A stretch of 64,000 bases of DNA from Oscillospiraceae bacterium (GTDB lineage: Bacteria; Bacillota; Clostridia; Oscillospirales; Ruminococcaceae): contig WRAV01000006.1 in the NCBI GenBank assembly GCA_009780025.1, positions 1-64,000 of the forward strand. Direction: 5' to 3'. Each line of letters starts with the position of its first letter. Positions within the stretch are counted from its first letter, which is position 1. The notes beneath the pieces are model-generated. The model made no database searches and had not been told where the DNA came from. It saw only the letters and a list, made by a program, of their open reading frames with translations. Below are positions 45,659-55,735 of this stretch, piece by piece. A program made the translations under genes and the position numbers.

Positions 45659-47161
45659 ATGGATAACGAGCAATTGGCAATCAACCATAAGGATACGTCT
45701 CTGCCCGAGCGGCAAGATAAGCTATCGTACCACAAAACCCGAAGGACTATGCCTAAACTGAACGTAAAAAAGGTCGGCGCAATTTTTCTCGCGCTGATAG
45801 TGCTGCTAATATTTTTCTCGCGGACTATATACGAGCACAACTTGCCAAGGGTGACCGCTGTAAGGCCACAGGTCGGCAGGCTCTCCAAGCTGGAGGTCTC
45901 GCGCGGGGTGGCCGCACACGCGGAGGTCGAGAATATCTTTGCGGCGGTGACAGGCATTGTTGAGGAAGTGCTCGTTAGAGAAGGCGAGGCAGCCCAAGAA
46001 GGGCAAGAGCTCCTCCACTTGAGCTTCGATAGAGCCGACGCCGAGCGCAGACTTGCCGACCTGCAAAACTCCCGGGGCAGGATAAATAACGATATACAAA
46101 ACCTAAATCTGCAAATAGAGCGGCTAAACCGCCAAATCGCGGACTTGACAAATGAGAGCTATGTGGAAGAATACGTATCCCGCCACCAATTGGACACTTT
46201 GGCGGTGGATATCCGCATGGCACGGGCTGAGCTGGACTTTGCGCGGGACGTTTACAACGACGCCAGGGACAACCGCAGCCGCTACGACGAAAGCCACGAA
46301 GCGTACAGACGAGCGCGGCTGGATATGGACAGGGCACAGGCAAGGCTGCAAAGCCTGCAACTCCAGCAGCAGGAAGCGGAAAGAAGCTTCGAAAGGCAGC
46401 AGGAACGTGAGCGTGAATCGGTAACCGAGCGCGAACAAAGTCGCCAGACCCGCCTCGCCGATCTTCAGGGGGAGGTCGCATCACTGCAAAATACCGTGCG
46501 CTCGCGAGGCCTAGACCTTGAGGGAATATCACTGCAGGAGGAGCCTTACCGCAGGGCACTCGAAGATTTCGAGACCTTTGCAGTTATCACCGCTCCAACA
46601 TCCGGGACAGTGCTTTCGATGAATGTCGTAAGCGGCGAACTTGTCCGAGAAAACCAACTCATGGCCTCGGTTGGAGTAACGGGAGAATTTGTGGTGGAGT
46701 GCATTGTCTCGCTGGACAACAACTTTGTCATACCCGGGGACCTGGCCGAGCTCAGCAATATGTCGCACCGGCTTACCGGCACAGTGCTGAACGTCACCCC
46801 AGCAGCGCACGGCAAAATAGTGCAGGTTGGGTTTACCTCCGACCAGGTCACTCCCGGCGAAACATTCGACGTCACCTTCCGAAAAGACAGTGAGACCACC
46901 TTTACGTTGGTGCCCAACGGCGCGCTTCGCCAAGACAACGACGGCTTCTTTGTCAACCAGGTAAGGCGCCGGGACGGCATAATGGGAACGGAGTACTATC
47001 TCACACGGGTGCCGGTATTCATCGGTGATAGCGACAACAGTAATACCGCCATTGTCCAGGGCATAACCTTCTTCGAGCCGATAGCGCATATCAGCAGCAG
47101 GTCGGTTTCCCCCGGAGATGTCATATTCCTTGAAAACGAGGCTGATTTTTTTGAAAGCTAA
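45659..47161 (+). CDS. HlyD/RND-type periplasmic adaptor (membrane fusion) protein
   Basis: N-terminal TM, 'GIVEEVLVREGEAAQEGQELLHL', long coiled coil, 'VITAPTSGTVLSMNVVSGELVRENQLMASVG'. Confidence 0.88.
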   Translation: MDNEQLAINHKDTSLPERQDKLSYHKTRRTMPKLNVKKVGAIFLALIVLLIFFSRTIYEHNLPRVTAVRPQVGRLSKLEVSRGVAAHAEVENIFAAVTGIVEEVLVREGEAAQEGQELLHLSFDRADAERRLADLQNSRGRINNDIQNLNLQIERLNRQIADLTNESYVEEYVSRHQLDTLAVDIRMARAELDFARDVYNDARDNRSRYDESHEAYRRARLDMDRAQARLQSLQLQQQEAERSFERQQERERESVTEREQSRQTRLADLQGEVASLQNTVRSRGLDLEGISLQEEPYRRALEDFETFAVITAPTSGTVLSMNVVSGELVRENQLMASVGVTGEFVVECIVSLDNNFVIPGDLAELSNMSHRLTGTVLNVTPAAHGKIVQVGFTSDQVTPGETFDVTFRKDSETTFTLVPNGALRQDNDGFFVNQVRRRDGIMGTEYYLTRVPVFIGDSDNSNTAIVQGITFFEPIAHISSRSVSPGDVIFLENEADFFES

Positions 47162-48218
47162 GGCGCGTGTATTGCTCATGTCTATAGCTGCGATATTATT
47201 GGCTACATTGTTTGCTCTCTCATTTCTAGCTGAGAGGGCAGGCCACAGCGGTCTCATGTTGGTTATACCAACCAGCGGAGCCATCGGCCAAATTGCCCTC
47301 ACCACGGCAGAGAGGCTGCGCGACGAGGGCCTGTTGCTCACCTATGAGATATCCAGTCACGCTGCGGTGGAAGCTCTTAATTCTCGACACTCGGCGATAT
47401 TGATCGGAACCAACAGCACGTACTTGGATATAACCGGCCACCGCCTGATTTCCGGCGGATTTTTCACTCAATCCGCATGGGATGGGCAAAGTAGAGTTGC
47501 CACTCTAAACGAAAGCGCCGCCTTCGCTATCTTTGGCGGCACAAATATTGATGGGCTCACTATAAGCATTGGCGGCCAACCATGGACAGTCGTCGGGGTA
47601 ATCGATGACGGACAGAAGGATAATCTGAATATATACGTTCCCAGCTCGGTCGGGGGCGGGGACATCCGCTCGTTTATGATACTTATGCCAGACGGGTCCG
47701 GTCATGCATATGTAGTAAACACTCTGGGCGGCTTTGGTATCCGCGAGGGCGAGTATGACTTTATAAACCTTTCCAGAGTGGCCGGTGTCGCCGGAGAAAG
47801 ATTTTCAGTAGCATGGAAAATTGCAGCTTGTCTCGCAACCATACTGCTTGGGGCAAAAGTGACTTCTTTTGTGAGGAAGATATATCTTGCCTGTAAGCAG
47901 GAGCTCGTCCAGTATTACCCGCGCGAACTGCTAGCCCGGAGGAGAGCGGATATAGCCAAAGCCGGTGTAGCATTGGCACTTTTAGCTGGCGGCATAGCGG
48001 CCGCGCTGAATTTATCACTGCAGGTGCTGGCGACTACCCTTAGGTGGCAGGAGATTTCTCTGCCTGTGTGGTATCCCAGCGCGGACTTCGCGTATAAGCT
48101 TGCATGGCTGCGTGATTTTCACACAGTTGGAACTTGGGTGTTTAGCGCGTATCTTCTAACCACCTTCGCAGTGGCCACAGGACATATAATCACCGCCTGG
48201 GGGAAGAGCTCCGGATAA
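47151..48218 (+). CDS. MacB/FtsX-like permease domain protein (periplasmic core plus TMs)
   Basis: N-terminal TM; 'RVATLNESAAFAIFGGTNIDGLTISIGGQPWTVVGVIDD' MacB_PCD-like; hydrophobic C-terminal segments. Confidence 0.7.
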   Translation: MKAKARVLLMSIAAILLATLFALSFLAERAGHSGLMLVIPTSGAIGQIALTTAERLRDEGLLLTYEISSHAAVEALNSRHSAILIGTNSTYLDITGHRLISGGFFTQSAWDGQSRVATLNESAAFAIFGGTNIDGLTISIGGQPWTVVGVIDDGQKDNLNIYVPSSVGGGDIRSFMILMPDGSGHAYVVNTLGGFGIREGEYDFINLSRVAGVAGERFSVAWKIAACLATILLGAKVTSFVRKIYLACKQELVQYYPRELLARRRADIAKAGVALALLAGGIAAALNLSLQVLATTLRWQEISLPVWYPSADFAYKLAWLRDFHTVGTWVFSAYLLTTFAVATGHIITAWGKSSG

Positions 48219-48221
48219 AAA

Positions 48222-48722
48222 TCACCTGGCTATAAAGCGCCACTGACGCATCTTATCCTCTTCGCTAGCGTAATTAATCCCCACACGCGGAGTAGTAGTA
48301 TACGAGGGCTGCACGCCACCTTCCAGCCAAAGCGCATTAGAGTTAATCAAATCTTCTTTATTCAGGCTCATATCAATCTGCAAAGCCTTGGTTAAGCGAC
48401 CTGGGCCTGATATACCCTCTACCCCACGAATCAGCACACATTCCGGTTCATTAATACCCGCCACAACAATATTCAGCAAGTGGTGAATACCATAACACAA
48501 ATAGACATAGGCGGTTCCTCCAACACCGTACATAACGTCTGTGCGTGGTGTCCTGCCCCGGTGCGCGTGGCAGGCGGTATCATTTTCGCCGGCGTAAGCC
48601 TCTGTTTCAGCTATTGAAAACCTCATAATATCGTTGCCGACTCTGCGGCAAAGTACCTTGCCCAGCAAAAGCGGCGCAAGATAAACAGCGGGGCGTTTGT
48701 AAAAATCTAAAGGCAAACGCAT
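48222..48722 (-). CDS. DNA-3-methyladenine glycosylase (AAG/MPG family)
   Basis: 'IAETEAYAGENDTACHAHRGRTPRTDVMYGVGGTAYVYLCYGIHHLLNIV'. Confidence 0.95.
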   Translation of the reverse strand: MRLPLDFYKRPAVYLAPLLLGKVLCRRVGNDIMRFSIAETEAYAGENDTACHAHRGRTPRTDVMYGVGGTAYVYLCYGIHHLLNIVVAGINEPECVLIRGVEGISGPGRLTKALQIDMSLNKEDLINSNALWLEGGVQPSYTTTPRVGINYASEEDKMRQWRFIAR

Positions 48723-49120
48723 TTGCAGTGTCCTTTCTGTAATTATTCAGAATCTCCCGGATTTAGTGGGTTAAAATTAAAACACCAGCAAATCGCAAGT
48801 TTATTGGCGTTGGTTTTTGGTGGCTGAAACGTATTGCTTCCATTGGCAGGAGGCACAACACGCTAGACTTTGCTACGCAAAATCCGTGTGGCAGAGGCAA
48901 GCCTCTGTATCCCAAAGTGGCTACGCCGCTTCAAACATACCCACGGTCGTTTACAGCAATTCAAACGGCTGTAAACAGGAGTGCCATCAATATTATCAAA
49001 GCAGCGGCTAATATTTCTCATTATGCCGTTGACGGGCGATTGCCTTTTGTGTAAAAACGGCTGATTCCTTGTGCAGTTTGACGGCGATTTTCTACTTCAA
49101 ATAATGTTCAGAAAATATAT

Positions 49121-50599
49121 CTAATGCAAGTAATATCGTATGGTTAATCTCGAACCTAAACCACTTGGCGGAGACTGTAACACCTCATCGTCATCTAGCT
49201 TACATGCTTTCATAGCGGAACAAACCATCGCAGTTTTTTGGTAATTGCCTTCGACGTTTTCCCTAATAATGTCTCCTGCAACAATGTCCAAATATTCCGC
49301 ACCCTTAGTTTTTGCTTCGTCCAACATGGAGCGTATAATTGCTTTGATTTCGCCAGTTTGATTTAATTGCTCAATAGAAAATCCAAGTCGCTTGGCCATA
49401 TCAATGAAAACATCAATGCTCCCTGCGTCCCACTGTGTAGATACTGCAATTTCGCAACCCGAAAGAGCAATTGGTTCGTTGATGAAATGTCTTTTGTGCT
49501 TTGTGCGCTCATAAATTTCTTCCGCCTTGGAAAGAGGTGCTATTATGTTAAGAGTAGGATGATGGAAGGCTTGTAATAAATCTTCCATAGATATACTAGG
49601 ATTACTCGCGACATAGCTCTGTATAACAGCCAAAACCAAACGATTTTTTATGTATACTTGTCCATTGAATTTATACTTAGTATAATCACGATTGGAAGCT
49701 TTACTGACCGCCTGTAAACTTTCATGTATACGGTCACGTTCCTCTTGCTCTAACTCTGGATTATCTGCTAAAGCGTTGAGCGCAGCAGTTAATAAATCTT
49801 TGTTATTTCCCCAAAAGTTTAAGAGCAATTCCCTTTCGCGTGAGCTGACTGCCATAATCACTTCACCTCCATCGAAATCGTCAAATTGTAAGGATGGCTG
49901 ACTAAGTGTTCGTAGGTATTCTTCAATAAATACCCTTGCATCTTGTGGCGTACATTCCGATAAACACGGCTCTAAAACATAGTCAACAAGATATTGATAG
50001 TTTAAACCAATGAACTGTTTACAGTCGCACGTTGGAGATGCTAACATCTCAAAATCGCTGTTGGAAATAGGAGATAAAAATAAGTAAACCGATTCTCCGT
50101 CAAGGTTTTCACCATATGTATAGTAACGATTTGTTTGTTCCTTACCCTCTTTAGACTTAACTTTGTTTTCAAGTATAATGTTTATAGTCTTGATTACTTG
50201 CTCGCTGCTAAAGTCAAAAGAGAGAAATAAATCTAGCCGGTCATTGGCAGAGGTTGCATGTTCTCGCTCACATATGATGTGTTCAAGTGTATATCCACCA
50301 CAAACGATAATATCTTCGATGCCTTCTGGAAATTGTAACTGCTCGTTTTCGGCTTGCAACTTGTTTTTAACAAGCACTAAAAGTTCCAACAAGCGCCTAA
50401 GAGCAAAATCGTTAAGCTCATGGCTCTCCGTTGGGGAAAGCAACCAATGTAAAAAATAACTATGTATATTCTCTTTTCTGGAGATTCCCAAAATATTAAA
50501 AAAGGATTTTTTCTTGTAATATCGGCTTAGTTGCTTAAACTCGTTACTGTTATTCAAGTTTATAATTTGTTCGTGCAAGCGATGCAGATTATCGTCCAC
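49121..50599 (-). CDS. PD-(D/E)XK nuclease superfamily protein (PDDEXK_4-like)
   Basis: 'FFNILGISRKENIHSYFLHWLLSPTESHELNDFALR', 'DRLDLFLSFD...INIILENKVKSKEGKEQTNRYY' (D...ExK). Confidence 0.82.
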   Translation of the reverse strand: MDDNLHRLHEQIINLNNSNEFKQLSRYYKKKSFFNILGISRKENIHSYFLHWLLSPTESHELNDFALRRLLELLVLVKNKLQAENEQLQFPEGIEDIIVCGGYTLEHIICEREHATSANDRLDLFLSFDFSSEQVIKTINIILENKVKSKEGKEQTNRYYTYGENLDGESVYLFLSPISNSDFEMLASPTCDCKQFIGLNYQYLVDYVLEPCLSECTPQDARVFIEEYLRTLSQPSLQFDDFDGGEVIMAVSSRERELLLNFWGNNKDLLTAALNALADNPELEQEERDRIHESLQAVSKASNRDYTKYKFNGQVYIKNRLVLAVIQSYVASNPSISMEDLLQAFHHPTLNIIAPLSKAEEIYERTKHKRHFINEPIALSGCEIAVSTQWDAGSIDVFIDMAKRLGFSIEQLNQTGEIKAIIRSMLDEAKTKGAEYLDIVAGDIIRENVEGNYQKTAMVCSAMKACKLDDDEVLQSPPSGLGSRLTIRYYLH

Positions 50600-50709
50600 T
50601 GAAAATCTCCTTTCGCTATGTAAATTCGCTAATTTTCATCTTTATATACTCAGTATAGCACATTATGGATAGCTTCTCAATGCCCACGCCAAAGCCTATT
50701 TAAGCGGAA

Positions 50710-50766
50710 GAACAAATGCGAACGCCTCCCCGACAAAGAAAAATCGGGTAGAGTTCGCATTTGTTC
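50710..50766. repeat. Palindromic hairpin between PDDEXK gene and tRNA-Ser
   Basis: gaacaaatgcgaac...cccga/tcggg...gttcgcatttgttc. Confidence 0.75.
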
Positions 50767-50770
50767 CATT

Positions 50771-50862
50771 TGGCGGAGAGAGAGGGATTCGAACCCTCGG
50801 TAGGGTATTAGCCTACACACGATTTCCAGTCGTGCGCCTTAGACCAGCTCAGCCATCTCTCC
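50771..50862 (-). tRNA. tRNA-Ser (anticodon GGA)
   Basis: Minus-strand GGAGAGATGGCTGAGCTGGTCTAAGGCGCACGACTGGAAATCGTG...GGGTTCGAATCCCTCTCTCTCCGCCA with acceptor pairing, GGA in anticodon loop, long variable arm, encoded CCA. Confidence 0.95.
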
Positions 50863-51214
50863 GTATGCTAATTAATTTAACTCAAACTGGCAAGCCTGGC
50901 GAATACGCAACAAACATATTATATCAGCAAAAATGCGATTGTCAAGATATGAGAGCACAGTTAACTGTACCGGCCATATGCAAATAGGTTTACTCCATAT
51001 AAACTCTTACACAATTTAGGGGTTGCAGGGTGCCTGCGGGATTGAACTTTACCGATATTTCTGTTAAGCTACTGTTAGACATAAATGGATTGCTCTTGCC
51101 CATAAGTAATGCCCCCAATATATTGGCAAAAAAGCCGGGATAAAACGGGAAAGCCCGTTGCCCAGGCCTTTTATTTGCAAGTACGATTTTTATTAGCGGA
51201 GGGCTAGTTATCAA

Positions 51215-51496
51215 GTGGAAAACAGCTACAGATTTTTTCGGAACAATTCATGCAAATACTTTCCATGTCATCAGTTGCCGCAGGAAGTGGAGTTTAACTG
51301 CCTGTTCTGTTACTGCCCGCTATATGCCCTGGGTGAAGATTGCGAAGGCCTCTTCACCCATACTGACGATGGATTAAAATGTTGCGCTCAGTGCCACCTG
51401 CCGCACCTGCCGGATTACTACGATACAATTATAAACAAGCTGGGAGAATTAGCCTGTCCGCCGGATGCCAAGCCACAAGAGCCCTACAAGACCTAG
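51215..51496 (+). CDS. Cysteine-rich small domain protein
   Basis: 'NSYRFFRNNSCKYFPCHQLPQEVEFNCLFCYCPLYALGEDCEG'. Confidence 0.9.
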   Translation: MENSYRFFRNNSCKYFPCHQLPQEVEFNCLFCYCPLYALGEDCEGLFTHTDDGLKCCAQCHLPHLPDYYDTIINKLGELACPPDAKPQEPYKT

Positions 51497-51510
51497 GAAC
51501 ACCGGCCAAC

Positions 51511-52281
51511 CTACCCTGCGAATTTTTTCTTCAGTCGCAATTTGTCGCTTATCATAGCGATAAATTCTGAGTTTGTGGGCTTGCCCCTACCGTTATGGAT
51601 AGTATATCCAAAGTAAGAGTTGAGCACGTCAACATCCCCTCTATCCCAGGCGACCTCAATTGCGTGGCGGATAGCCCGCTCAACCCGCGATGGGGTGGTC
51701 TTGCCTTTTTTGGCGACAGTTGGGTAGAGACGCTTGGTAACCGAGTTTATTATGTCCGCGTCTTCTGTAGCCAAAATAATCGATTCCCGCAAATAATGGT
51801 ATCCCTTTATGTGGGCAGGCACGCCGATTTGATGTATGATATCGGTTACCAAAAGCTCTAAGTCAAAAGCAGGTTTGCCGCCCCTTGAGGGACCGGCTTG
51901 CTGGTTCGCCGAGGCAAATTGTAACACCCGCTCAACAACCATTTCGGTGTCCACCGGTTTAAGGAAACAATATACGGCGCCCCCTGCGGTAAGCTGCTTT
52001 TCCAACATGGCATTGGCCGAGTTAGAAATAGTCATGAACAAAGGCATCTTGATATCCGGGTTGGCCCGCACCGCCTCCAGGATCTCAAGCGCGCCCCGCC
52101 CCGGCATAAAGACATCCATAAGAACAACGTCTGGTTGGTGCCGCTCAATCATAGCTAGCACCTCATTGCCGTCAAACGGGGCGCTAATAGTATCACAATC
52201 GCGCAACGAAAACGCGGCGGTGCATTTAGAGAAGAATTCCGTGGAGTCGCCCGAAATTAGCACGTTTAGCTTGGATGTCAT
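51511..52281 (-). CDS. spo0A: Stage 0 sporulation protein A
   Basis: Receiver '[17 protein letters not shown]'; effector '[15 protein letters not shown]...[44 protein letters not shown]...[17 protein letters not shown]'. Confidence 0.98.
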   Translation of the reverse strand: MTSKLNVLISGDSTEFFSKCTAAFSLRDCDTISAPFDGNEVLAMIERHQPDVVLMDVFMPGRGALEILEAVRANPDIKMPLFMTISNSANAMLEKQLTAGGAVYCFLKPVDTEMVVERVLQFASANQQAGPSRGGKPAFDLELLVTDIIHQIGVPAHIKGYHYLRESIILATEDADIINSVTKRLYPTVAKKGKTTPSRVERAIRHAIEVAWDRGDVDVLNSYFGYTIHNGRGKPTNSEFIAMISDKLRLKKKFAG

Positions 52282-52417
52282 TATTATTCTCCTTTGCATT
52301 CAGAATTACGCCCTGACTTGATATATATTACCATATTCTGGAAAATGCTGCAACCCCTTGTCTGATAATCTTGCTTATAAATATAATACCAAAAATTTGT
52401 ATATATTGTAAAGTATT

Positions 52418-53638
52418 TTATGCCACCAATCGACGATTTTCGATAATTTTCAGCTGTCTGTCCATATTTTCTGCGAAAATACCGTACCCTCTTGCGGGGT
52501 CGTTCACGAAAACGTGAGTAATTGCTCCCACAAGCTTTCCGTTTTGTATAATTGGAGAGCCGCTCATACCCTGCACTATGCCACCGGTTGCCGCTATAAG
52601 CCGCTCGTCATCTACTCTTATCACCATATTTTTAGTGGGTGAAATGTCGGAATGGTTCACCTTTTCGATAGTTATATCGAACGCCTGGGGCTTGTTGCCG
52701 GAAATGGTTGAAAGTATGGTCGCCGGACCGGGCTGCGCTTCCTGTTTGCGGGCCATGGGTATTGGATCGTGAGATAGAAAAGAGGCGGTGAGCTCGCCGA
52801 ATAGGCCTGCCTGGCTGTTTAGGCTTAGCTCTCCCAAAGGCGAGTGAGAAAGAAAGCTGCCCTTGAGCTCACCCGGCCGGCCGCTCTGCCCGGCGTTTAC
52901 CCCAGAGATGTTGACGTCCACGATTTTGCCGTGGCCCAGGGGCATAATTGCGCCGGTGTCAATATCGCAGACCGCGTGTCCAAGCCCGGCGAACATTCCG
53001 CTTTCCGGGTCGAAGTAAGTCATGGTTCCAATTCCCGCAGAAGAATCCCGCACCCAGATGCCGGCTTTATAGGCGTCGTCAAATTCAGATAGGGCGGGCG
53101 ACACCTCCAGCTCCAATTCCTCGCCGCCGCGCAGGAGAGTAAAGGCCAGCGCCTCTCCCTGGCTGTCGGATACCATCATTCGCACATCGCAACCTCGCTC
53201 CAGCTCCTGCCCGTCAATGTGGGTGAGAATGTCCCCCACCTTGATGCCGGCCTCCTTGGCGGGATTTACCAGAGTGCTTCCCTGCTGTACGTCGGTCATC
53301 CCAACCACCAGAATACCCTGGGTGTGCAAAGTAATGCCGAAGGGATTGCCACCAGGCACGACCATTCTGGATTCACCTTGCGAAATTACAGCCTGGGCCG
53401 GCTGTTCACGAAGGTAGACGTTGAGCCCAAATGTGTTGCCGTGCGTATCCGCTATCTTGGGCAGAAGGTTGCTGGTCTCAGCTAAGGTCAGGGAAAACCG
53501 CTGATTGACAATGAACTTTTCACCCTGGCCAAGACTTATGTCATCGGGTATGATATGCTGTATATATAATATAGTGGCAAAGAACAGGCAAGCGCACGCC
53601 GCCGCCAGCCCGGCTGTAGCCTTAATTAATCTCTTCAT
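52418..53638 (-). CDS. spoIVB: SpoIVB peptidase
   Basis: PDZ 'AGIKVGDILTHIDGQEL', 'VQGMSGSPIIQNGKLVGAITHVFVNDPARGYGIF'; adjacent to spo0A. Confidence 0.97.
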   Translation of the reverse strand: MKRLIKATAGLAAACACLFFATILYIQHIIPDDISLGQGEKFIVNQRFSLTLAETSNLLPKIADTHGNTFGLNVYLREQPAQAVISQGESRMVVPGGNPFGITLHTQGILVVGMTDVQQGSTLVNPAKEAGIKVGDILTHIDGQELERGCDVRMMVSDSQGEALAFTLLRGGEELELEVSPALSEFDDAYKAGIWVRDSSAGIGTMTYFDPESGMFAGLGHAVCDIDTGAIMPLGHGKIVDVNISGVNAGQSGRPGELKGSFLSHSPLGELSLNSQAGLFGELTASFLSHDPIPMARKQEAQPGPATILSTISGNKPQAFDITIEKVNHSDISPTKNMVIRVDDERLIAATGGIVQGMSGSPIIQNGKLVGAITHVFVNDPARGYGIFAENMDRQLKIIENRRLVA

Positions 53639-53991
53639 GGTAAGTGGTCTCCATATTCCTAATTTATATTAAAACGCATTGAAAGCGTCAGACTTTCGCC
53701 ATATTAAATTGCCTTGACCAGGCGTGGTTTATTGCAGTAAAATAGTGAGCGGATAACTGTTAGTTTCATCTATTGTCACTTGTAGACAATTTTGAATATC
53801 TTTCCATTGTTTGCGCTTTTAATGCGCACAAAGCTCTGTATGCCCAGCATAAAACACAGTGCCTGCACGACAAACGCGTCTAAATTTTAACTCTCTGTTC
53901 GAGAAAGATTCTCAGGCCTGGCAAAAAAAAAGTTGCAGCAGCGGTGCTTTTCGCCTGGCTGCCCAGGCTATAGAAGTTAGGGGAAGTTTAG

Positions 53992-54345
53992 GTGAAGGTG
54001 GCAATAATTGGTTCGCGTGGGATAAGAAGTTATGATGCGGTGTCTATTCTCCAGTATCTGCCGGTCGAGACCAGAGCCATAATAAGCGGAGGAGCCGGTG
54101 GCATAGACACGTGGGCCCAGGAGTTTGCTAGCCGGCATGGTTTTGAGTTTGTCGAGGTTTTGCCGGATTACCAAAAATACGGGAAGAAGGCGCCGACAGT
54201 CCGCAACCGGCAGCTTGTCCGGCAGGCGGACTGTGTGCTGGCTATCTGGGATTACAAGTCCCGTGGGACCGCACATGCCATTGTTTGCTGCATAGAAGAA
54301 GGCGTGCCCGTGCGGATACTGGGATCGGCGGTTAATCCCGGTTGA
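53992..54345 (+). CDS. SLOG/DUF2493-like protein
   Basis: 'VAIIGSRGIRSYDA', 'IISGGAGGIDTWAQEFA', 'RNRQLVRQADCVLAIWDYKSRGTAHAI'. Confidence 0.88.
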   Translation: MKVAIIGSRGIRSYDAVSILQYLPVETRAIISGGAGGIDTWAQEFASRHGFEFVEVLPDYQKYGKKAPTVRNRQLVRQADCVLAIWDYKSRGTAHAIVCCIEEGVPVRILGSAVNPG

Positions 54346-54441
54346 CGGCACAGCTAACATGTACTAGAATATGTTGGGGCTTGCCCGTCTGATGTGGGCG
54401 GGCCTAGCAAGACAACTCCGAAAAGGCGGGATAAATAAAAT

Positions 54442-55656
54442 ATGCTAACCTTAGTGCTCAACGCGGGCAGCACCTCAATGAAGTTTAAGCTTTACGGTAT
54501 GGGCAACGGCGAGCAAGTGCTGGCACAGGGAAACTGCCAGCGGCTGGGTCTGAAAAATAGCACGGTCAAGTTTGTCGGTCCGTATGGGGAAACTCGTATG
54601 ATTACTACCGACCTGGGCGACCACCTAGAGGCAATGGATCTGACCTTGCGCCTGCTAAGCGAGGGCGAAGGTGCGCCGCTGGGCAATGTGAAAGATTTAG
54701 GCGCTATAGGGCACAGGATTGCCATGGGCGGCCCGGACGCTACGAAATCTAAATTGATTGATGAGGATGTCATCTCGGCTATTGAGCAGTACGCCTACAT
54801 AACTCCCCTGCACAGCCCGCCTCAGGTAGCAGCGATAAGGGCGTGTCAAAAGCTGCTGGGCGGCAGTTTCCCGCAGGTGGCGGGATTTGACACCGCTTTC
54901 CACCAAACAATTCCCAAGGAAGTCTATTTCTGCCCGATCCCATACGAGTATTACGAAAAATATGGGGTGCGCCGGCTGGGTTTTCATGGGCTCTCCCACC
55001 AGTACATTGCTGGACGATATTTCCAACTTACCCATAAGGACACTAAAGGCTCCCGAGTGGTAACCTGCCATCTCGGCGGCGGCTCATCTTTGAGCGCTAT
55101 TAGGGATGGGAAGTCGATAGACAACACCCTAGGTTTTGGCACCGGCCAGGGGCTGATGTGTGGTACCCGGGCGGGTACCTTTGACCATACGGCCATTGCA
55201 CACCTTATGCGGGTGACCGGCAAAAGCTTTGATGAAATTGAGGACGACCTCCAAACACGCTCGGGCTTTCTGGGAGTATCCGGAGTTTCGAGCGACGTAG
55301 GGGACGTTGAGCAAAGCGCGCACGCCGGCAATGAACGGTCGCAGCTGGCCCTTGATATGTTTACCTGCCAGATAAAAAAATATATCGGCGCGTACACATT
55401 TTTGATGGGCGGGCTGGACGCAGTTCTATTTGCCGGCGGTATCGGCGAGAACTCGGAGTATGTCCGCCGCCGGGTTTGCCAGGGCCTGGAAAGCATAGGC
55501 ATCCTGCTGGACGAGCGGCTTAACTCAGAGTACAACCACAAAGAGGGCCGGATAAGCCAGGTCGGCTCCCCGGTCGATTTGTGGGTGATTCCCACCAACG
55601 AAGAACTTGTCATAGCCCGGGACACTTTTGGTGTTGTCCAAAGGCTGGGAATGTGA
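54442..55656 (+). CDS. ackA: Acetate/propionate family kinase (divergent acetate kinase)
   Basis: 'VLNAGSTSMKFKLY', 'GFDTAFHQTIPKEVYFCPIPYEYYEKYGVRRLGFHGLSHQYI', 'CHLGGGSSLSAI', 'FAGGIGENSEYVR'. Confidence 0.9.
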   Translation: MLTLVLNAGSTSMKFKLYGMGNGEQVLAQGNCQRLGLKNSTVKFVGPYGETRMITTDLGDHLEAMDLTLRLLSEGEGAPLGNVKDLGAIGHRIAMGGPDATKSKLIDEDVISAIEQYAYITPLHSPPQVAAIRACQKLLGGSFPQVAGFDTAFHQTIPKEVYFCPIPYEYYEKYGVRRLGFHGLSHQYIAGRYFQLTHKDTKGSRVVTCHLGGGSSLSAIRDGKSIDNTLGFGTGQGLMCGTRAGTFDHTAIAHLMRVTGKSFDEIEDDLQTRSGFLGVSGVSSDVGDVEQSAHAGNERSQLALDMFTCQIKKYIGAYTFLMGGLDAVLFAGGIGENSEYVRRRVCQGLESIGILLDERLNSEYNHKEGRISQVGSPVDLWVIPTNEELVIARDTFGVVQRLGM

Positions 55657-55735
55657 TACAATGTTAACAAGGGCCAGTTGATACAGTCATTCAACTTGAA
55701 AAAGGCTCTTTGCTGTGAACTAAAAAGGAGAAGCA

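Noticed and set aside
46529-47341. Long antisense ORF (270 aa) opposite HlyD/MacB-like genes
   Set aside because: Shadow ORF of GC-rich coding sequence; sense strand has clear homology and the antisense product has no recognisable motif.
48760-49120. Possible small gene (ORF 48817-49011) between the glycosylase and the PDDEXK gene
   Set aside because: No RBS or recognisable domain; more likely non-coding or remnant sequence.
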